A stretch of DNA of 42,212 nucleotides from JANXQG01 sp037147235 (GCA_037147235.1 JBAWVO010000017.1:1-42212); one strand, 5' to 3'; counted from the stretch's first letter, positions 1 through 7,945 are shown. Translations and numbers: made by a program. Notes: generated from the letters alone by a model not told the origin.

Positions 1-482
1 GGGATCGGGGTTGGGCGTGTGGGGAGAGGGCGGCCGGGGAAGGAGGAGTGAGGGGCAGGGATGGGTTCAAGCTAGCCACCTGCCGAGGCTGGTTGTTCAG
101 GCCTGAGCGGAAAAGCCACCTGTGTGTGGGGGGCAACGATGGTTTCTGGACGCGCCGGGCGGGTTTGTACAACTCACTCTAACCTGCGGCGGTGTGCCAT
201 ACGAATGACACTAGCTTAAGCTTCCGGCGATCCATTTCGCCGTTGGCGGCCGGTAAGCAGTGACCGCAACGTGGCTCCATCGCATTACGATCCTGCTCAT
301 ACGGCGTGCCTGAGCGAGTCTTTGTTCAAGGGCAAGACCGAAAAGTGATCATGCCGTTATCGGGGCAAGCTCCGGAATGAGCTGCGAGTGACTGTTGCTT
401 GAGTCCTGAGTTGGCCACAGTGAGCGGTCACCGAGAACTCAAGTGCTATTGGTCCGATGTCTTTGACATGGTGGTGCCTCGC
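1..482. other. Intergenic stretch with no recognisable gene
   Basis: No convincing coding region, RNA gene or mobile element is visible. The first 60 bases are strongly G-rich on the plus strand, and the short string AGCCACCTG occurs twice (near 74 and 113). The stretch lies downstream of the minus-strand gene ending at 483. It may hold the end of that transcript, but no clear hairpin followed by a T-run was found. Confidence 0.5.
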
Positions 483-1385
483 CTAGCAGATCGGATTGAC
501 GTTTTCAACGTGCCATCCCGTCTGATCGAGAAGCCGCCGTAAAACACGGGTTTTCCCGAGCAAAATGGCGAAGAGGTAATAGGGCATCAAATGCGTGTAG
601 CCGCCCTGAATGCACGGATGATCGAGCATATCCTGGATGGCAAGAAAGTGATTGCCTGCCAGCGCTGCGAACACATGGAGCAGGGCATTATTGAGAACAT
701 TTTGGAAGAATCTATTGTCTAGTCGTTTCAAGGCATTCTGCCTTTGCTCAACGGACATGCCCGGATACCTCTTGACGATGGTCTCCCAGGTCGTCCGGTC
801 AAGTGCGAGCTTAGCAAAGGCAGGATCAAAGTATGCGATGTAGGGCAGGGCTGCGCATAACGAGTTATAGAGCCGATCAGATTCAGGAGGAAGCTGCATC
901 AACCAAGCCTTGAATAGGGGAAGCCACTCTTCGACATTGTCGAAGTCCGGGATTAAGGTACTTGGCTCTGGCAGGATAATTTTAGTCAGGCTAGAAAAAC
1001 TATTCGGTGTGAGATGCCAAATAAGCGTATCGTTCACCATGCGGAGGCACTGATCCTGCTCCTGTTCTTCCGGCAGAAAACCTGGGAACAACGGTTCTTT
1101 ACTGAATTCCTCATATTCTTCCGGATGAAGAGACTTAGAACTCGACCCCCCCCCTCCCGCCGGCAGTGTGATAGCAAGATCCTCCACGGCCCGCTGCCAA
1201 GCGGACAGGGGAGGTGGTCTTCTCCAAACGGAAGGGCTAGGGATCTTGACAACCTGGGGATCGGCTTTGATTTCGGCCCAGATTTCCCCCGGCGTTAATG
1301 CCAAAAACACTGGCAGGTATTCCTGGCGGAAGATGTACATTTCGTGCCGGACTCGGGCACATGCGGCGATCAGTTGCGTTTGCAT
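483..1385 (-). CDS. Unknown protein, last gene of the sigma-factor operon
   Basis: This 300-residue protein is not recognised. It has no signal peptide or membrane segment, so it is probably cytoplasmic. A low-complexity Gly/Ser linker near residues 76-84 separates an N-terminal region from a helical C-terminal half. Its ATG lies 16 bases inside the end of the gene upstream, which suggests translational coupling. Because it follows a sigma-like gene and a zinc-motif gene on the same strand, it may be a target or accessory of that regulatory pair; this is inference from position only. Leucine-rich helical stretches at residues 170-290 could form a helical repeat, but no periodicity is clear. 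Confidence 0.6.
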   Translation of the reverse strand: MQTQLIAACARVRHEMYIFRQEYLPVFLALTPGEIWAEIKADPQVVKIPSPSVWRRPPPLSAWQRAVEDLAITLPAGGGGSSSKSLHPEEYEEFSKEPLFPGFLPEEQEQDQCLRMVNDTLIWHLTPNSFSSLTKIILPEPSTLIPDFDNVEEWLPLFKAWLMQLPPESDRLYNSLCAALPYIAYFDPAFAKLALDRTTWETIVKRYPGMSVEQRQNALKRLDNRFFQNVLNNALLHVFAALAGNHFLAIQDMLDHPCIQGGYTHLMPYYLFAILLGKTRVLRRLLDQTGWHVENVNPIC

Positions 1386-2338
1386 GGGGGGATATTCTCT
1401 TTCTGTTCATCAAAAGTATTACTTGCTGCATGAATGCATTGTTGGTATATTTCTTCGGCCAAGCCTTGAATCGTGCCGTTGAGCGCTCGTTCCTCCAAAG
1501 CCCGTTCAGCCCAGTTCCGCCATGCCGCGAGAATGACAGTTCTGTCCGAAGAAATTGAGGCGTCTTTGGAGAAGGCTCGCTCGAAAGATCGTCGCAGGGA
1601 TTTGGCATCCGCTTCCTGTATAACGCATGCCGAAGCCACAAATTCAAGTGAAAACTCCTGTGGATTGGCTCCCTCAACAGCACTCTTATCAAGGAGGACA
1701 TCTCCTTGAACTTCCGTTTGAAATGGCTCTTTTCTCAATACTAGGTAGTGACTGCGAATGACACGGTTCTGGCCAGGTTCCTCATATTGGACCCGGAGCA
1801 TTGTTCCTGGCGGAAACCTGGCGTGGTAGATGTCTAGCCTAAAGGTCGCTCGTCTTTCTTGCATTCGGATCTTCAGTTCGCGGTCACCGCCATAGATCAT
1901 TGAAAGAGGTGGATCATCAGGGACATCGTATCCCGCGGACGACTCTTGCCTGGGCGGCAGGCGGACCACGGCCAGTAGTTTGAGTGGTGGTCCCCCGTTC
2001 TTGACGTTCAATCGGCTTACCTGTGACCGGTCAGCCGCTGTACTGGATCGATCTTCGATCAAGATCTCAGCAATTCCCGAAAAGTCCCGTAGGCAGTGCT
2101 TGCATTTGGCGAGGTGATGTTCCACTTTTCTCTGGCGGGCCTGTTTGCGTTTCGGCCATATTCGCGATGCACTGGCGTGTTTCCCATAGGCGAACATCTG
2201 TTGCGTGCTGAGATGTCCGGATTCAAGAGCAGCTTCCAGTTGCTCTTCTTCAGTGCAATAAAGTGTCTCGTACTCTCGATGCTTCACGACTTGCCCATGC
2301 CGATCTGAATTGGCTGGAGATCTGGGGCGTGCATTCAT
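1370..2338 (-). CDS. Protein with anti-sigma-like zinc motif (H-x3-C-x2-C)
   Basis: The 322-residue protein carries H75-x3-C79-x2-C82 after a basic stretch. This spacing is typical of zinc-binding anti-sigma (ZAS / zf-HC2-like) domains, in which a further upstream residue usually completes the site. No transmembrane helix follows, so if it is an anti-sigma factor it is soluble. Residues about 110-230 look beta-rich and resemble no family I can name; the C-terminal third is helical. The start is supported by a GAGAGAGGG-type ribosome-binding site about 6 bases before the ATG. It sits directly downstream of the sigma-like gene, the usual order for a sigma/anti-sigma pair, and overlaps the next gene by 16 bases. 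The zinc motif is seen; the anti-sigma role is inferred. Confidence 0.6.
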   Translation of the reverse strand: MNARPRSPANSDRHGQVVKHREYETLYCTEEEQLEAALESGHLSTQQMFAYGKHASASRIWPKRKQARQRKVEHHLAKCKHCLRDFSGIAEILIEDRSSTAADRSQVSRLNVKNGGPPLKLLAVVRLPPRQESSAGYDVPDDPPLSMIYGGDRELKIRMQERRATFRLDIYHARFPPGTMLRVQYEEPGQNRVIRSHYLVLRKEPFQTEVQGDVLLDKSAVEGANPQEFSLEFVASACVIQEADAKSLRRSFERAFSKDASISSDRTVILAAWRNWAERALEERALNGTIQGLAEEIYQQCIHAASNTFDEQKENIPPCKRN

Positions 2339-2434
2339 AATTGGCCCTCTCTCAAAAATCTGTACTTTTCGATGTGCGGAACTCTTGCTAAACGCCGGGC
2401 CGAAGGGGGCCGCCGTCTTGCAAGAGTCTAGTGG

Positions 2435-2543
2435 TCAATACAATAAGCCCCGCTCACCGTCCGGCCGATAGCCAAACTGCTGGGCGAGTTCCGGGTAATC
2501 CCGCAAAATAATCTGTTTGATCTTCTGCTCCAAGTGCTTAGTC
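2435..2543 (-). pseudogene. Detached C-terminal coding segment of the interrupted sigma factor
   Basis: Read on the minus strand from the edge of the 113-bp element, this segment encodes TKHLEQKIKQ, then about 25 more residues ending RPDGERGLLY and a TGA at 2435-2437. Joining the two sides of the element directly gives an uninterrupted reading frame (VKE followed by TKHLEQK) after the sigma-like helix-turn-helix. The segment has no start codon of its own. It is best read as the original 3' end of the sigma gene, cut off by the insertion. Confidence 0.7.
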
Positions 2544-2656
2544 GCTGTTCAAAAATAACTTAGCCGTTTATATCCAGGCATCTTCGTATTTTCCGGGGTT
2601 TCTTTGGGAATGGCTAAGTCCACGAAAACGAAACGGCTAAGTTATTTTTGAACAGC
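2544..2656. mobile_element. 113-bp MITE-like element with perfect 26-bp inverted ends
   Basis: Positions 2544-2569 and 2631-2656 are exact reverse complements over 26 bases, starting GCTGTTCAAAAATAAC. About 61 bases separate them, too few to encode a transposase. The motif CTTAGCC is repeated inside one end, as expected for transposase-binding subterminal repeats. The element lies inside a gene whose frame is restored by its exact removal. No clean target-site duplication is visible; only GA lies on both sides, and removing one copy would create a stop. A non-autonomous transposon (MITE) fits best. A very stable hairpin acting as a terminator is an alternative, but it would not explain the split gene. 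Confidence 0.75.
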
Positions 2657-3939
2657 TCCTTAACGGCTCCTTGAACGGAACCGATGCTTCGATTCACTTG
2701 CGCAACAATATCTTTCAACGTCATCTCGTCCAACCAGAACTTTCTAAAAACCTCGACCTTGTCGAGCGGCGATTTGGCGTGGCGGCGAGTGGGAGTCTTT
2801 TCTTCCCGCAAACAAGCGAGGATGTGGTCGAGGATTTCGCGGTATTCAGCGTTCCGCTGCTCACGCAAGCGATTTTCGTTCTGTCGAACCGAAGTCTCGT
2901 GCTCGTATTTTTCCCAATTTCCGGCGTCCTCGCCAGCATCCTGGTTGAGAATCGCGACGGTCCGACGGGATTTTTTGGGAAGACCCTTCATCAGTTCCAA
3001 CAGCGCAGAATCGTCCTCGACTGCCCGATGAAGACGCTGCTGGGACTGGTTCTGTAGAACGGGACGTAGCTCACGAGAGTCTTCATGAACACCCATTTTG
3101 GGATGCTGCATGACCCGGTCCAGAACCTGCTCCACCAATCCTGCGTGCGTCACCATCGCCGCGGGTGTGGGCTGCTGGGGCGAAACTTTCAGCTTGCCGG
3201 CCTGGCTCGGGCCGGTGTGCTGATTCTGGCGAGTCTCCTGGATAAAGTAGTTCCGTAGCACTTTATCGACGAAAGTCGCTAGCGTGGCAAACTGGCGAGG
3301 GCATTTCTCCGCCTTGCTATCACCTGCGAACAACGGGCGGTAACGGCGGATTTTTGCCTCACCCTTGTGCCGGGCCTCAGGGTCTTCGGAGTCTTGGGCC
3401 TTGTCGCAGAAAAGGTGTGAGAATGCCTTTTGGCATAGATCCAGCGGGTCCATCCCCTTGCGTGCCGCAGCATGGTCAAATCCATTGGCCTTCTTGAGAA
3501 TCCGCGCTTCGTAACGAGCCCAAAGCAGGTCGCGAGCACGATACGCCTGTCCGAGAGAGCCGCCGTTGAAAATTTCCACCAGCGCAGCATCCACGAGAGC
3601 CACGAGGAGGTTGTTATGCACCGGATAGATGGCGGCATCTTTGAAAAGCCGTTGCGACTGCACCGGCGAGGCGACCACCGTACCCTGCAATACCCGCTTG
3701 GCTTGGCGCGCACACCAGCAATGGATCGGCTGCTGCATGCGGTGCCAGAATGCCGTGCGTGCATGGAGATCGAACCCGAAGTTGATCGAGGCAACAGCCT
3801 CATCCCCCTCTTTGAGCCAGGCTTCAAAAAGCCCAGCTTTTAACTGCTCGACAAGCTGCACGTACTCGTTGTGGGAACTGTTTAACAATGTCGTTCCTCC
3901 TGCCGGGTGAAATTTAACGGTTGTCGTGATCGGTTTCAT
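2614..3939 (-). CDS. ECF-like sigma factor, C-terminus replaced by an inserted element
   Basis: From the chosen start at MKPITTTVKF the protein has 441 residues. Residues about 135-240 resemble sigma region 2 (DLLWARYEARI, DPLDLCQKAF, then FATLATFVDKVLRNYF before a basic end). Residues about 391-428 resemble the region 4 helix-turn-helix (VFRKFWLDEMTLKDIV and SIGSVQGAV). It is much longer than a standard ECF factor, with an extra N-terminal domain and a charged linker, as in several planctomycete sigma-like proteins. The last 13 residues (LFKNNLAVSFSWT) are encoded by the inverted repeat of an inserted element; the native tail lies beyond it. A start at 4068 is possible but would overlap the upstream gene. 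Activity after the truncation is uncertain, since the helix-turn-helix core is intact. It is followed by an anti-sigma-like gene. Confidence 0.65.
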   Translation of the reverse strand: MKPITTTVKFHPAGGTTLLNSSHNEYVQLVEQLKAGLFEAWLKEGDEAVASINFGFDLHARTAFWHRMQQPIHCWCARQAKRVLQGTVVASPVQSQRLFKDAAIYPVHNNLLVALVDAALVEIFNGGSLGQAYRARDLLWARYEARILKKANGFDHAAARKGMDPLDLCQKAFSHLFCDKAQDSEDPEARHKGEAKIRRYRPLFAGDSKAEKCPRQFATLATFVDKVLRNYFIQETRQNQHTGPSQAGKLKVSPQQPTPAAMVTHAGLVEQVLDRVMQHPKMGVHEDSRELRPVLQNQSQQRLHRAVEDDSALLELMKGLPKKSRRTVAILNQDAGEDAGNWEKYEHETSVRQNENRLREQRNAEYREILDHILACLREEKTPTRRHAKSPLDKVEVFRKFWLDEMTLKDIVAQVNRSIGSVQGAVKELFKNNLAVSFSWT

Positions 3940-3973
3940 GGACCCTGATATACGCTCACGACTGCAGCTTATT

Positions 3974-4303
3974 TCAGAACCACGCGAATATTTTTCCGCG
4001 GGCCAGTTTTTCGCCTTGATTCCTAGGTCGATGCCCTCTTTCGTTGTTGCCTCTTTTTTCCAAAGCACTTAGACGCACCACGCGGTGCAAAGGTTCCATA
4101 TAAATCAGCGAGACCATCGGTGGTATCCTGATGGCCGGCCCTCTCACCCCACCTCTAGGGAAATCGGTTCGCAGCACATCAGCAGCATTCCGTAGCCTCT
4201 GGTCCAAATGGAGGCTGTATTGTTCTCCTACCCAAGCATGCGTAGGCCCCGAAGCCAGGATCGTGGCGACAAACAACAAGATCGAAATGGGCCGGTCAGT
4301 CAT
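3974..4303 (-). CDS. Small probably exported protein upstream of the sigma gene
   Basis: A 109-residue reading frame starts with a convincing signal peptide: a short polar start, a hydrophobic core ISILLFVATILAS and a THA-type cleavage site near residue 23. AGGAAAGAG lies just upstream of the ATG at a workable distance, which is why this start was preferred over the longer frame beginning at 4432. The mature part is short and ends in a very basic segment, so it is not a known enzyme. It ends 34 bases before the sigma gene on the same strand and may share its transcript. The basic, low-complexity tail leaves some doubt that it is a real gene. Confidence 0.4.
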   Translation of the reverse strand: MTDRPISILLFVATILASGPTHAWVGEQYSLHLDQRLRNAADVLRTDFPRGGVRGPAIRIPPMVSLIYMEPLHRVVRLSALEKRGNNERGHRPRNQGEKLARGKIFAWF

Positions 4304-4561
4304 AAATCTCTTTCCTGCGAGCAGCAATGCTTCCCCATTTTGATCTGTACGCATAACCCAGCCGAAGTTTTCAAAGAATGGTCGCGCATTTTCTCCTGAA
4401 ATAATTTTGCTGCTCGGCCGTAGAGAAGGCATCCTGTTTGTCGAACTGAAAAGTGGTTATTGCAGATTGAGCAACCAAAAAGAACTCGATGAAAATCAGA
4501 AACCATCCTTCCGTATAGAACAGCAGTCAACAGAAAATCACACCAAGCGAGAAATAACGTC

Positions 4562-5773
4562 ATGCGATTTACACACATTCAACAGGACCTGGACTTTCTC
4601 GTCCAACGGGCATCCGAAATCCTCAAGGCACCGGGCAAAGCCGTCGTTCTCGACGGCCGGATGGAGTGTGCCTTACTTCGTTCAGCAATCCTCGAAAATC
4701 GCCACGGACTTGTCGGCCGGGAGCCGTTGCTCGCGTTCAATTACGGCCGAAAGGGGCACGGAATGGTTGCCGGCCTGGAGTGCTACCGTCTCAACGTCAA
4801 AGGGCAGATCATCCGTGTCGTCAAGGTTCTTGACCGGCTTTCGGGCGAGATTGCTCATCCTACCCAAGACTTTTGTGTCGTGCCCGCAGAGCACTATGCT
4901 AGGCTCTATCGTTTCCTTCGTCACAAGGTTCGCCGCCAACCCGTACCCGAAGAGCCGGCACCCATCATGTCGGAAGTCAATCGAACACGCATATGGGACA
5001 ACTCCGTCGGTTTCCTGACCCGGGGGCATGAAATTCTCAAACAGTACGGAGTGCCTCAGAAACGGGGCATTTTGCTCATGGGCGAGCCTGGCAATGGGAA
5101 GACCACGGCCTGCCGCTGGCTGTTCTCCCACTGCCGTCGTCTCGGGCTAGCCACGCGACTCGTCCGGGCGGAGGAGTATGAGCGCGCACGGATGGAGGGC
5201 ATGGCGCAGAGCGTGTTCTCGCTCGATGAACCAGGCATTATCCTCTTTGATGATTTCGATCTGGGAGTCCGAAATCGGGACGAATTCGGTGCGACAACCC
5301 ACCACAGCACGTTCCTGGGCGAACTCGACGGCGTCGAGGCCAACCAGGGAGTCGTCTACCTGTTCACGTCCAATGCCAAACTCTCGGACCTAGATCCGGC
5401 GTTCCTTCGCCCCGGGCGAATCGACCAGGTCGTCCAGTTCCCTCGTCCCGGCAACGACCTCCGCCGCCGGTTGGTTTGTGAGTTGTGGCACCCCGACATC
5501 GTTGCGGCCCTAGACGTCGAAGCTATTGTCTTGGAAACCGAAGGGATGAGCTTTGCCGAGTTGACTGAACTGAAGAAGCTGCTGGTCCTCCATTACCTGG
5601 ATACCAACAAGTGGGATTGGAATTGGGCATGGCAAGTGTTTCATGGGGATGCCCGCTATACCAAAAAAGTGGTGTCGCAAATTGGTTTCGCCCGGGGTGA
5701 CCGGCGAGATGCCAAGGTCACTCCCATCCCCGAACACATGCTAAATCATCTGGTTCCTGTGAATAACGACTAG
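4562..5773 (+). CDS. AAA+ ATPase (proteasome/FtsH-like AAA core)
   Basis: The 403-residue protein has a unique N-terminal domain (about 1-140) and a classical AAA module: Walker A GEPGNGKT at 174-181, Walker B IILFDD at 226-231, sensor 1 TSN at 269-271 and the RPGR arginine-finger region at 283-286. These are the hallmarks of ring-forming ATPases that remodel or unfold proteins. No protease domain or membrane helix is present, so it would act as a soluble remodelling ATPase on an unknown client. Its stop codon overlaps the -35 region of the promoter for the next operon. It lies beside a MoxR/VWA pair and could belong to the same machine, but it sits outside the riboswitch control. The client cannot be read from sequence. 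Confidence 0.85.
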   Translation: MRFTHIQQDLDFLVQRASEILKAPGKAVVLDGRMECALLRSAILENRHGLVGREPLLAFNYGRKGHGMVAGLECYRLNVKGQIIRVVKVLDRLSGEIAHPTQDFCVVPAEHYARLYRFLRHKVRRQPVPEEPAPIMSEVNRTRIWDNSVGFLTRGHEILKQYGVPQKRGILLMGEPGNGKTTACRWLFSHCRRLGLATRLVRAEEYERARMEGMAQSVFSLDEPGIILFDDFDLGVRNRDEFGATTHHSTFLGELDGVEANQGVVYLFTSNAKLSDLDPAFLRPGRIDQVVQFPRPGNDLRRRLVCELWHPDIVAALDVEAIVLETEGMSFAELTELKKLLVLHYLDTNKWDWNWAWQVFHGDARYTKKVVSQIGFARGDRRDAKVTPIPEHMLNHLVPVNND

Positions 5774-5798
5774 ACACCGAGAGAAAAACACGTATAAT
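5771..5798 (+). promoter_or_regulatory. Sigma-70-type promoter of the SAM-riboswitch operon
   Basis: TAGACA at 5771-5776 and a perfect TATAAT at 5793-5798 are separated by 16 bases. The -35 box overlaps the TAG stop of the upstream AAA gene. Transcription would start near 5804-5806, about 30 bases before the aptamer. A small hairpin, CCAGGG (5814-5819) with CCCTGG (5828-5833), would form the very 5' end of the RNA. Confidence 0.7.
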
Positions 5799-5835
5799 GT
5801 CAATGTAAGTAATCCAGGGAGCTACCACCCTGGAA

Positions 5836-5924
5836 GCATCAAGAGGACGCGAGGGAACGGCCCGTCGACCGTCCGGCAACCTGGCTTGGCCGCCAAGGTG
5901 CTAATGCCGACCCGAAAGGGATGC
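5836..5924 (+). promoter_or_regulatory. SAM-I (S-box) riboswitch aptamer
   Basis: The segment carries the conserved S-box blocks in order: ATCAAGAG, GAGGGA followed by GGCCC, CCGGCAACC, AAGGTGCTAATGCC, then GAAAGGGATGC. Helix P1 is closed by GCATC (5836-5840) and GATGC (5920-5924). This class binds S-adenosylmethionine and represses downstream genes when SAM is plentiful. It stands in front of an operon that ends in two SAM synthetase homologues, which fits feedback control. The unusual point is that three genes not known from methionine metabolism lie between the riboswitch and those synthetases. The longest reading frame for the first gene would begin inside the aptamer, so that start is wrong. 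Confidence 0.93.
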
Positions 5925-6034
5925 GATGCGGCTCGCCATGAGCAAACAAGGCACACTCTCCAGTGCGGAGGGTGTCGCTATCTCCGCTTCGCATCCCGTT
6001 CGGGTCCTATGGCCGTTCCCTCCTGTTTAGGGAG
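5918..6034 (+). promoter_or_regulatory. Riboswitch expression platform, probably translational
   Basis: Three competing pairings are visible. GGGATGCGA (5918-5926, the 3' side of P1) pairs with TCGCATCCC (5989-5997). GAGGGAACGGCC (5851-5862, inside the aptamer) pairs perfectly with GGCCGTTCCCTC (6011-6022). TCCCT (6017-6021) can instead pair with AGGGA (6029-6033), which contains the ribosome-binding site of the first gene. A 9-bp hairpin (5953-5961 with 5967-5975) lies between. With SAM bound the aptamer strand is occupied and TCCCT is free to mask the ribosome-binding site; without SAM the 12-nt pairing would release it. No T-run after a hairpin was seen, so control of translation is favoured over termination. 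The pairings are seen; the mechanism is inferred. Confidence 0.7.
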
Positions 6035-6041
6035 AATTTTC

Positions 6042-7463
6042 ATGGATCAAGCGGAAGCCGCGAACACGGCAACAAAATCGCTCTTGGCTGACATGGGTGT
6101 GATCGGCATGGCCCCAATCGAGCCGGTCGTGCTGGCCGCACTGGTGACCGCTGAGCCATTGCTGCTCATCGGACCGCACGGTACGGCCAAGTCGTACCTA
6201 CTCAACCGGATTGCCATGGCCCTGGGCCTCCAGTGGCGGCATTACAATGCCAGCCTACTGAACTTTGATGACTTGGTGGGTTATCCCCTGCCTAATGGCA
6301 ACGGCTCGCTGCAATATGTCCAGACGCCGTCGTCCATCTGGGGCGCGGAGGTTGTATTTCTCGACGAGATCTCTCGTTGCCGGCCTGACTTGCAGAACAA
6401 ACTGTTCCCTATCATTCACGAACGGCGGGTTCAGGGCATCCTGCTCGATAAGCTCGTCTACCGCTGGTCTGCCATGAACCCGCCGCTGAGCGACGGCGAC
6501 GAAGAGCATGGCTATCGTGGCTCCGAACCGCTGGATCAGGCGCTGGCCGACCGTTTTGCCTTTGTCGTGGAGATGCCCGAATGGAAACATTTCAGCGAGC
6601 AGGAGCAGGAGCAGGTCATTCTGCGCGGTGAGGATACGATCGCCACGACAGTTGCTCGGCGGCTACAAGAGAGGATACAGGCCGGTCGAGCACTACTTCC
6701 CTCCGTCCGGGAGATGTTTGGTGAGAAACTGGCTGTCTATATTCGTCTCCTCATGGCCCTGCTGAGTCAGGCCGAACTGGGGCTAAGCCCGCGCCGGGGT
6801 GGAATGCTGCTGCGGAACTTCCTCGCGGTGCATACCGCACGGATATTGATGGATCCGGAGGCGGAATTACGCGAATCGTGCCTGATGGCCCTGAACCACT
6901 CTTTTCCACAGCGTGCGATGGGAATCGAGGTCAGCCGGGTGAAAATCCTCAAGTGTCATCGCGAGGCATGGCAGGTCGCCGCCCTGGAGGATAACGATCC
7001 CTGCCGGCTCCTGATCATGGAGTCGGACCCGCTGCGACGGGCACTACGGGCATCGCGAATCAAGAGCCTTTCCTCGTCCGAGTTTTCCAGCATCGTCGCC
7101 GACTGCCTTGCAAGCCTCCGACCGGGTGGCCGCCATGCCTTGGCCGCCACACTGTTTGAATCGGGGGCTGCGGGCAACTTGGTGGCCGCCGTCGCCCAAC
7201 AGTGCGGACTGCTTTATGGCCTGATCGCCACGCCGCAGAGCATTCACGAATCGGTCAGGGCCAATAGTCCACGACATCACGTTTGGCAACGGGTCGTCGC
7301 CGCACTGGCACGTATGGATCCTAAAGACATGGAGACCACGTTAACAACCAACCTGCTGGTCGGCCTGTTTGCTACAGGGGAACTATCCACCGATGCCGAT
7401 GTCGACCGGGCCTCGACCGCCTGGTTCGAGGCGCGGAGCCAGATCAAGGAGCGGGCCGCATGA
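6042..7463 (+). CDS. MoxR-family AAA+ ATPase
   Basis: Starting at the ATG at 6042, which has AGGGAG eight bases earlier, the protein has 473 residues. It shows Walker A GPHGTAKS at 44-51, Walker B VVFLDEISR at 104-112, a sensor-like SAMNPP at 143-148 and LDQALADRF at 154-162, the arrangement typical of MoxR/RavA-type ATPases. A helical C-terminal region of about 280 residues follows. MoxR ATPases usually act with a VWA-domain partner to remodel or activate other proteins, often metalloenzymes, and such a partner is encoded two genes downstream. It is the first gene under the SAM riboswitch and overlaps the next gene by ATGA. The likely client, by neighbourhood, is one of the SAM synthetase homologues; that is inference. 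Confidence 0.88.
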   Translation: MDQAEAANTATKSLLADMGVIGMAPIEPVVLAALVTAEPLLLIGPHGTAKSYLLNRIAMALGLQWRHYNASLLNFDDLVGYPLPNGNGSLQYVQTPSSIWGAEVVFLDEISRCRPDLQNKLFPIIHERRVQGILLDKLVYRWSAMNPPLSDGDEEHGYRGSEPLDQALADRFAFVVEMPEWKHFSEQEQEQVILRGEDTIATTVARRLQERIQAGRALLPSVREMFGEKLAVYIRLLMALLSQAELGLSPRRGGMLLRNFLAVHTARILMDPEAELRESCLMALNHSFPQRAMGIEVSRVKILKCHREAWQVAALEDNDPCRLLIMESDPLRRALRASRIKSLSSSEFSSIVADCLASLRPGGRHALAATLFESGAAGNLVAAVAQQCGLLYGLIATPQSIHESVRANSPRHHVWQRVVAALARMDPKDMETTLTTNLLVGLFATGELSTDADVDRASTAWFEARSQIKERAA

Positions 7464-7945
7464 ACAAGTCATCGAAACCGGACCTGGATTCGGGATGCCA
7501 ATTGCTGCACAACATGTCTGTGGCCCCGCAGACCGTCATCACCTATGAGGGCGGCCAGCGGCGTATCTACGGCAAAGGGATCGTCTTTCGGATGCCTGAT
7601 TTCCACGAGAATTTGACCCCGGCGAAAATCCTTACTCTGTTGGACGAATCCGTGGCAAGTGAAGGAGGTACGACAGCAGTGCTGCCCGTTGACGCGGAGG
7701 CCGAAGATTGCTTGCGCCAGCGGATTGAGGCCCATGCACGCACGCTCGCGCTGCCGCCTGCCGCGATCATTGTCGATAGCTATTTGAAGGGAGATCGTGT
7801 GTGCAAGGATCTGATCTCGGTGGTCACGGTCCTGGCAAAGTCTTCGGACCACGTCTATCTCCGCGACAAGCAACCGAACCTGGCCGCGATCCGCCCGGGT
7901 CGCCGCGTCGTTGTGCTATTGCCACCCGAAGGGGGCCTGCCATGA
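7460..7945 (+). CDS. Unknown 161-aa protein between MoxR and VWA genes
   Basis: The protein is not recognised. It has no signal peptide or membrane segment and two cysteines without a metal motif. It appears to be a compact alpha/beta protein with hydrophobic strands near residues 103-107 (AAIIV), 118-124 (ISVVTVL) and a C-terminal RRVVVLLPP. It overlaps the MoxR gene by ATGA at its start and the VWA gene by ATGA at its end, so it is locked between the two partners and is probably made in matching amounts. An adaptor linking the ATPase ring to the VWA protein is a reasonable guess. It is much smaller than the third components usually described for MoxR/VWA ternary systems. Confidence 0.75.
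   Translation: MNKSSKPDLDSGCQLLHNMSVAPQTVITYEGGQRRIYGKGIVFRMPDFHENLTPAKILTLLDESVASEGGTTAVLPVDAEAEDCLRQRIEAHARTLALPPAAIIVDSYLKGDRVCKDLISVVTVLAKSSDHVYLRDKQPNLAAIRPGRRVVVLLPPEGGLP

Noticed and set aside
2544..2656. Plain transcription terminator for the sigma gene
   Set aside because: The stem is unusually long and perfect and lies inside a frame that continues beyond it, which fits an insertion better.
5918..5997. Intrinsic terminator as the riboswitch output
   Set aside because: Stable hairpins are present but none is followed by a T-run, and the pairing with the ribosome-binding site explains control better.
5886..6041. Longer start for the MoxR gene inside the riboswitch
   Set aside because: The extra 52 residues would be encoded by the aptamer and expression platform; a good ribosome-binding site precedes the ATG at 6042.
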